Below, one piece after another: positions 61,167-64,000 of a stretch of 64,000 bases of DNA. This stretch comes from Pseudomonadota bacterium (GTDB taxonomy: Bacteria; Pseudomonadota; Gammaproteobacteria; Xanthomonadales; Xanthomonadaceae), in contig CAUJIN010000037.1 of assembly GCA_963205495.1 (NCBI GenBank), positions 1-64,000 of the forward strand. The letters run 5' to 3'. The translations under genes were made by a program, and so were the position numbers. A model generated the notes under the pieces. The model was not told where the DNA came from and made no database searches. It saw nothing but the letters and a program-made list of their open reading frames with translations. The stretch's first letter is position 1; each line of letters starts with the position of its first letter.

Positions 61167-62792
61167 ATGGCGAACGCAGCGATTGGATGGGTTCTGCTAT
61201 CGGGAATGGGTTTGGCCGGGCTGCTGGCGGCGGATCCGGGTTTCGCGCAGGTGGCGCCCGGGCCGGACGCGGCGAACGATCCGCTCAAGGCCATGGCCAC
61301 GGTGGACTGCCTTCTGCCGGGACAACTGCGGCGCTCGGGGCGGATCAGCTACATCGGGCCGGCGCTGCCGGTCAAGACCACGGCCGAGCAGTGCGAACGG
61401 CGCGGAGGCGAATATGTCGCCTACGATCGCGCTTCTCTGGAAACGACCCTTCGCGTCTGGCAGGAAAAGGCCGACAGCGGCGACGCGGACGCGCAGCTTT
61501 TCGTGGCGCAGGCCTGGGAGCGCGGCATCGACCGAGCACCCGATCTGGCCAAGGCGGCGGCGTGGTATGCCAAGGCGGCCAGGAGCGGTTCGCGGGAAGC
61601 CAAACTGTCGCTGGCCGCGATGATGGAAACAGGACGCGGCATGCCGGCCGATCCGGAAGGCGCACTGCGTCTCTACCGCGAAGCCATGGGACTCACCGAG
61701 GAGCTGGTACGCGCCAGCCAGGCGCAGGCGCAGGCAAGCCAGGCGCGATTCGAGCTCGAAAGCCAGAAGGCCGAGGCCGACGCGCGCCTGGCGCAGCTTT
61801 CGGCTGAAATCGCCGCGCTCAAGGCCGCGCGGGCGCAGGATGCCAGGGCACGCGAGCGTCTGGAAACCGAGCTGGCCAAGGCGCAGAGCGAGCGCGATCG
61901 CGTCGATGAGAAACTGAATTCGCTGCCGCCATCACCCACGCGCAACCTGTCGCGCATTGCCACGGCCACGGCGGGATCCGCGCCCGTGCTGAGCGTCGAC
62001 GGCACCCGCTTCGGTCGCTATTACGCACTGGTGATCGGGGTGCAGGAGTACGACCACATCGCGCCGCTGAAGACGTCGCTGGCCGACGCCGATGCGGTGG
62101 CCGAGGTGCTGCGGCAGCGCTACGGATTCCAGACCACGCTGCTGCGCAATCCCGACTACCACACCCTGGCCGGTGAGCTGGTCAAGGTTCTGGCCAACCG
62201 CAGTCCCGAAGACAACGTGCTGATCTACTTTGCCGGGCACGGCGCGCTGGATGGTGCCGAAGGTTTCTGGCTGCCGCGCGATGCGGGGCCGGAGCGCGGT
62301 TCAGGCTTGCCCAACAGCCTGCTGGTGTCGGCCATGGGGCAGTTCGGCGGGCGCACGCTGCTGGTGATCGCCGACTCCTGCTTCGGCGCGGCGCTGGCTG
62401 CGCCACGCGAGATCAGCGGGCCGCTGGAGTTTTCCCCGCAGGACTCGACCCACTTTCTTTCCAGCAAGGGACGCTACGTGATTTCCGCCGGCGGCGAGAC
62501 CCCTGTGGTGGACGATGGCGGACAGGGCCACTCGGTTTTTTCGGCCGAACTCCTGCGCGTGCTGCGCAGCAATGACCGGGTGCTGACCCAGCGCGGTCTG
62601 GCCGAGGCGCTGCGGCCGGGCGTGGAACGCCATTCCGTCGAGCTGAACCAGAAACAGGTGCCGCAGGTGGCGCCGATGCGCGACGGGCGAGGCTACGAGG
62701 GAGGGAAGTTCTATCTGGTGCCGGTGGGGGAAGACTCGGCGAACGCCTCGCTGGGCATGGAAGGGTCGGGCGCTGGTGCGCGCGAGGGCTGA
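61167..62792 (+). CDS. Exported Sel1-coiled-coil-caspase-like protein
   Basis: A 541-residue protein. A signal-peptide-like N terminus (to about residue 28, ending GFAQ) is followed by a region with Sel1-type repeats (about 110-165, for example DADAQLFVAQAWERGI and REAKLSLAAMMETGRG), a coiled coil rich in Ala, Glu and Gln (about 175-255) and a C-terminal caspase-fold domain (about 285-520). The catalytic dyad is visible: His358 in YFAGHG and Cys405 in ADSCFG. The domain resembles bacterial metacaspase/peptidase C14 proteins. I chose ATG 61167 because it gives the signal peptide; the frame is open to 61038. The presumed target and trigger are unknown. Confidence 0.8.
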   Translation: MANAAIGWVLLSGMGLAGLLAADPGFAQVAPGPDAANDPLKAMATVDCLLPGQLRRSGRISYIGPALPVKTTAEQCERRGGEYVAYDRASLETTLRVWQEKADSGDADAQLFVAQAWERGIDRAPDLAKAAAWYAKAARSGSREAKLSLAAMMETGRGMPADPEGALRLYREAMGLTEELVRASQAQAQASQARFELESQKAEADARLAQLSAEIAALKAARAQDARARERLETELAKAQSERDRVDEKLNSLPPSPTRNLSRIATATAGSAPVLSVDGTRFGRYYALVIGVQEYDHIAPLKTSLADADAVAEVLRQRYGFQTTLLRNPDYHTLAGELVKVLANRSPEDNVLIYFAGHGALDGAEGFWLPRDAGPERGSGLPNSLLVSAMGQFGGRTLLVIADSCFGAALAAPREISGPLEFSPQDSTHFLSSKGRYVISAGGETPVVDDGGQGHSVFSAELLRVLRSNDRVLTQRGLAEALRPGVERHSVELNQKQVPQVAPMRDGRGYEGGKFYLVPVGEDSANASLGMEGSGAGAREG

Positions 62793-62812
62793 GAGGCCGG
62801 GGGTTTTTCCGT

Positions 62813-62880
62813 CTCGAAGCCTGGCCATGGATGGCAGGTTGCGGATCGATCGCGCCAGGGTTTGATCCGCAGGCTTCGAG
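62813..62880. other. Nested inverted repeats between the caspase-like and Ig-like genes
   Basis: An 11-bp outer pair (62813-62823 with 62870-62880) encloses a second 7-bp pair, GCGGATC with GATCCGC (62841-62847 and 62864-62870). Together they can fold into a branched hairpin, about 20 bases after the caspase-like stop and 100 before the next start. It may be an attenuator or terminator; no long T-tract follows. Confidence 0.5.
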
Positions 62881-62982
62881 GGGCGTGCGCGTTCAGTGGA
62901 ATGTTTGGACGAGCCAGTCGCTCCGGTCGGATACGGGGAATGGCTGAGGACGGCAGGGACAACCGAATCGGGAGGATCGAGC

Positions 62983-64000
62983 ATGGTCAGGAGGAGGGGG
63001 ACGGGGTGGCAGGAGGGCGTATCGCGAGCGGGGCTGGCCGCGCTGGCGATGGGCGTTTTGCTGATGGTTCCGGTGCAGGCCCAGACGCTTCCGCAAGACA
63101 TCCAGCTCACGGTCTCGTCAGGGAGCATCCACGTTGGCGAAACGCTGGTTCTGACGGCGCAGAACAATTACTCGCCGTATTCCACTTCCCTGGAGATGCG
63201 CTTCTTCGAAGACACCCCGCTCATTCCGGGATGCACAGCCGTTCCGCTGGATGCTTTGACCAACTCGGCGTCCTGCACGGTTACGGCGAGCATGGATGGA
63301 ACCTTCACCTACAGCGCCTCCCTGGGGACGCCCACGGGCGGGGTCGGCAACGATCTCGCCGTCAGCAATGCCGTTTCCGTAACCGTCGACAAGTGGGATT
63401 CCCAGACCTTCCTGTCGATGAATGTCGGCAGTCCGGCGCCCGGACAAGTGGTGGAATTCACTGCCGAGATCTGGGGGCATTTTCCCGGCGGCGACGTGCT
63501 TTTCTACGAGTTGACTGGTCCTGATCCGAACCAGCCACTGTGTGCCGTGACTGTTTCTGCGGGAGGCAGTGCGCAGACGGTCGCTTCATGCCTTGCCGCT
63601 TTCATTGTCCCGGGCGTGCATCAGCTCATCGCCCATTATCAGGGGGATGCCGCCAACCACGAGAACTGGTCGGACCCCCTTTCTTTTTCCATTGCGACTC
63701 CGGCGGGAGCAACCGAGGTCGCGCTGGATGCAAGTCCCTCGGTTCCGGTGGCCGGCGAACCGGTCATGATCGGCGTCCGGGTGAGCGGCGATGCGCCGGG
63801 TGGCAGCGTAACGATCCGGGACGACAACAGCGTGGTGTGCACGGCGACGCTGGATTCCACGGCAACGAACGTCAAGCAGGTTTCCTGCCCCTGGACGTTT
63901 GCCACCCCGGGATCCCATTTGCTGCAGGCCGATTACAGCGGGAACACGGGAAATCTTCCTTCCCATGCAAGCCGGACGGTGCAGGTGGAGCCGGCACCGT
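62983..64000 (+). CDS. Secreted protein with Ig-like repeats, truncated at window edge
   Basis: The reading frame from ATG 62983 (GGAGGA at 62971 is a good ribosome-binding site) stays open to the window end, giving 339 residues and no stop. A signal peptide follows a basic start (MVRRRGTG... to VPVQAQ). At least three repeats of about 100 residues are seen: roughly 36-130, 135-236 and 240-335, each with an even beta-strand pattern, a near-central Cys pair region, and closing VSVTV, LSFSI or RTVQV. These look like bacterial Ig-like (group 3/5) domains, common in IPTL-CTERM and adhesin-type proteins. The C terminus is outside the window, so a sorting tail cannot be checked. Confidence 0.75.
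   Translation, partial: MVRRRGTGWQEGVSRAGLAALAMGVLLMVPVQAQTLPQDIQLTVSSGSIHVGETLVLTAQNNYSPYSTSLEMRFFEDTPLIPGCTAVPLDALTNSASCTVTASMDGTFTYSASLGTPTGGVGNDLAVSNAVSVTVDKWDSQTFLSMNVGSPAPGQVVEFTAEIWGHFPGGDVLFYELTGPDPNQPLCAVTVSAGGSAQTVASCLAAFIVPGVHQLIAHYQGDAANHENWSDPLSFSIATPAGATEVALDASPSVPVAGEPVMIGVRVSGDAPGGSVTIRDDNSVVCTATLDSTATNVKQVSCPWTFATPGSHLLQADYSGNTGNLPSHASRTVQVEPAP

Noticed and set aside
1..64000. tRNA or rRNA genes
   Set aside because: No cloverleaf-type sequence with a CCA-proximal stem or rRNA conserved motif was noticed on either strand; a tRNA scan would settle it.

Overview
The window is a high-GC, gene-dense chromosomal segment from a gammaproteobacterium, most likely of the order Xanthomonadales (Lysobacterales). 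The reasons are the lptD-surA-pdxA-rsmA-apaG-apaH block, a very large (about 1640 residue) NAD-dependent glutamate dehydrogenase, an Rrf2-led sufBCDS operon, an exosortase H gene, an outer-membrane TonB receptor and porin, and intergenic palindromes of REP type. I saw no rRNA, tRNA, CRISPR array, phage or complete insertion sequence. The first ~120 bases are G/C homopolymer-rich and look like a poor contig edge. The last gene runs off the right edge.

Layout. 0-12.5 kb: glutamate dehydrogenase (-), a pilB apart from other pilus genes (+), the EF-P paralogue EfpL, an SDR dehydrogenase, two APC-type amino-acid permeases and a Nudix hydrolase. 12.5-17.8 kb: a leftward housekeeping operon aroK-aroB-(WGR-like)-hemE-glnS-(Cys-rich lipoprotein) with overlapping start/stop codons. 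17.8-21 kb: exosortase XrtH, an orphan OmpR-type response regulator and pdxH, then an unrecognised protein with a receiver-like N terminus. 21-26 kb: VKOR-thioredoxin fusion, dgkA, rlmI, lgt, thyA, folA. A palindromic element lies exactly between thyA and folA and appears to be translated into the DHFR N terminus. 26-27.5 kb: a porin behind an excellent FNR/ANR-type site. 27.5-34.3 kb: the lptD to apaH envelope/RNA-modification operon. 34.4-40 kb: sufR-sufBCDS. 40-44.6 kb: a lipid-modification module (EptA-type phosphoethanolamine transferase plus PAP2 phosphatase) divergent from a two-component system, closed by a strong terminator.

44.7-45.6 kb is a broken region. The 5' part of a TPR gene is joined, out of frame, to the 3' end of a gene whose product ends in an IPTL-like exosortase-sorting tail. 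The XrtH gene upstream is its plausible processing enzyme. 45.7-52 kb: an LTA-synthase-family sulfatase-fold protein, GNAT, Rieske protein, HhH protein, CorA-like transporter, hot-dog protein, CnoX-like thioredoxin and a DUF998 membrane protein. 52-54.6 kb: a Ser/Thr kinase with TPRs. 54.7-59.7 kb: GntP permease and a divergent TonB receptor sharing a 14-bp palindrome, followed by a secreted PHB-depolymerase-like esterase; together they suggest uptake of hydroxyalkanoate-type substrates. 59.7-64 kb: a polytopic glycosyltransferase resembling DIE2/ALG10, an exported Sel1/coiled-coil/caspase-fold protein, and a secreted repeat protein with Ig-like domains cut by the window edge.

The most interesting threads are the XrtH/IPTL-type sorting system with a damaged substrate, the exported caspase-like protein, the element-encoded DHFR N terminus, the FNR-type promoter of the porin, and the GntP/TonB/esterase locus.
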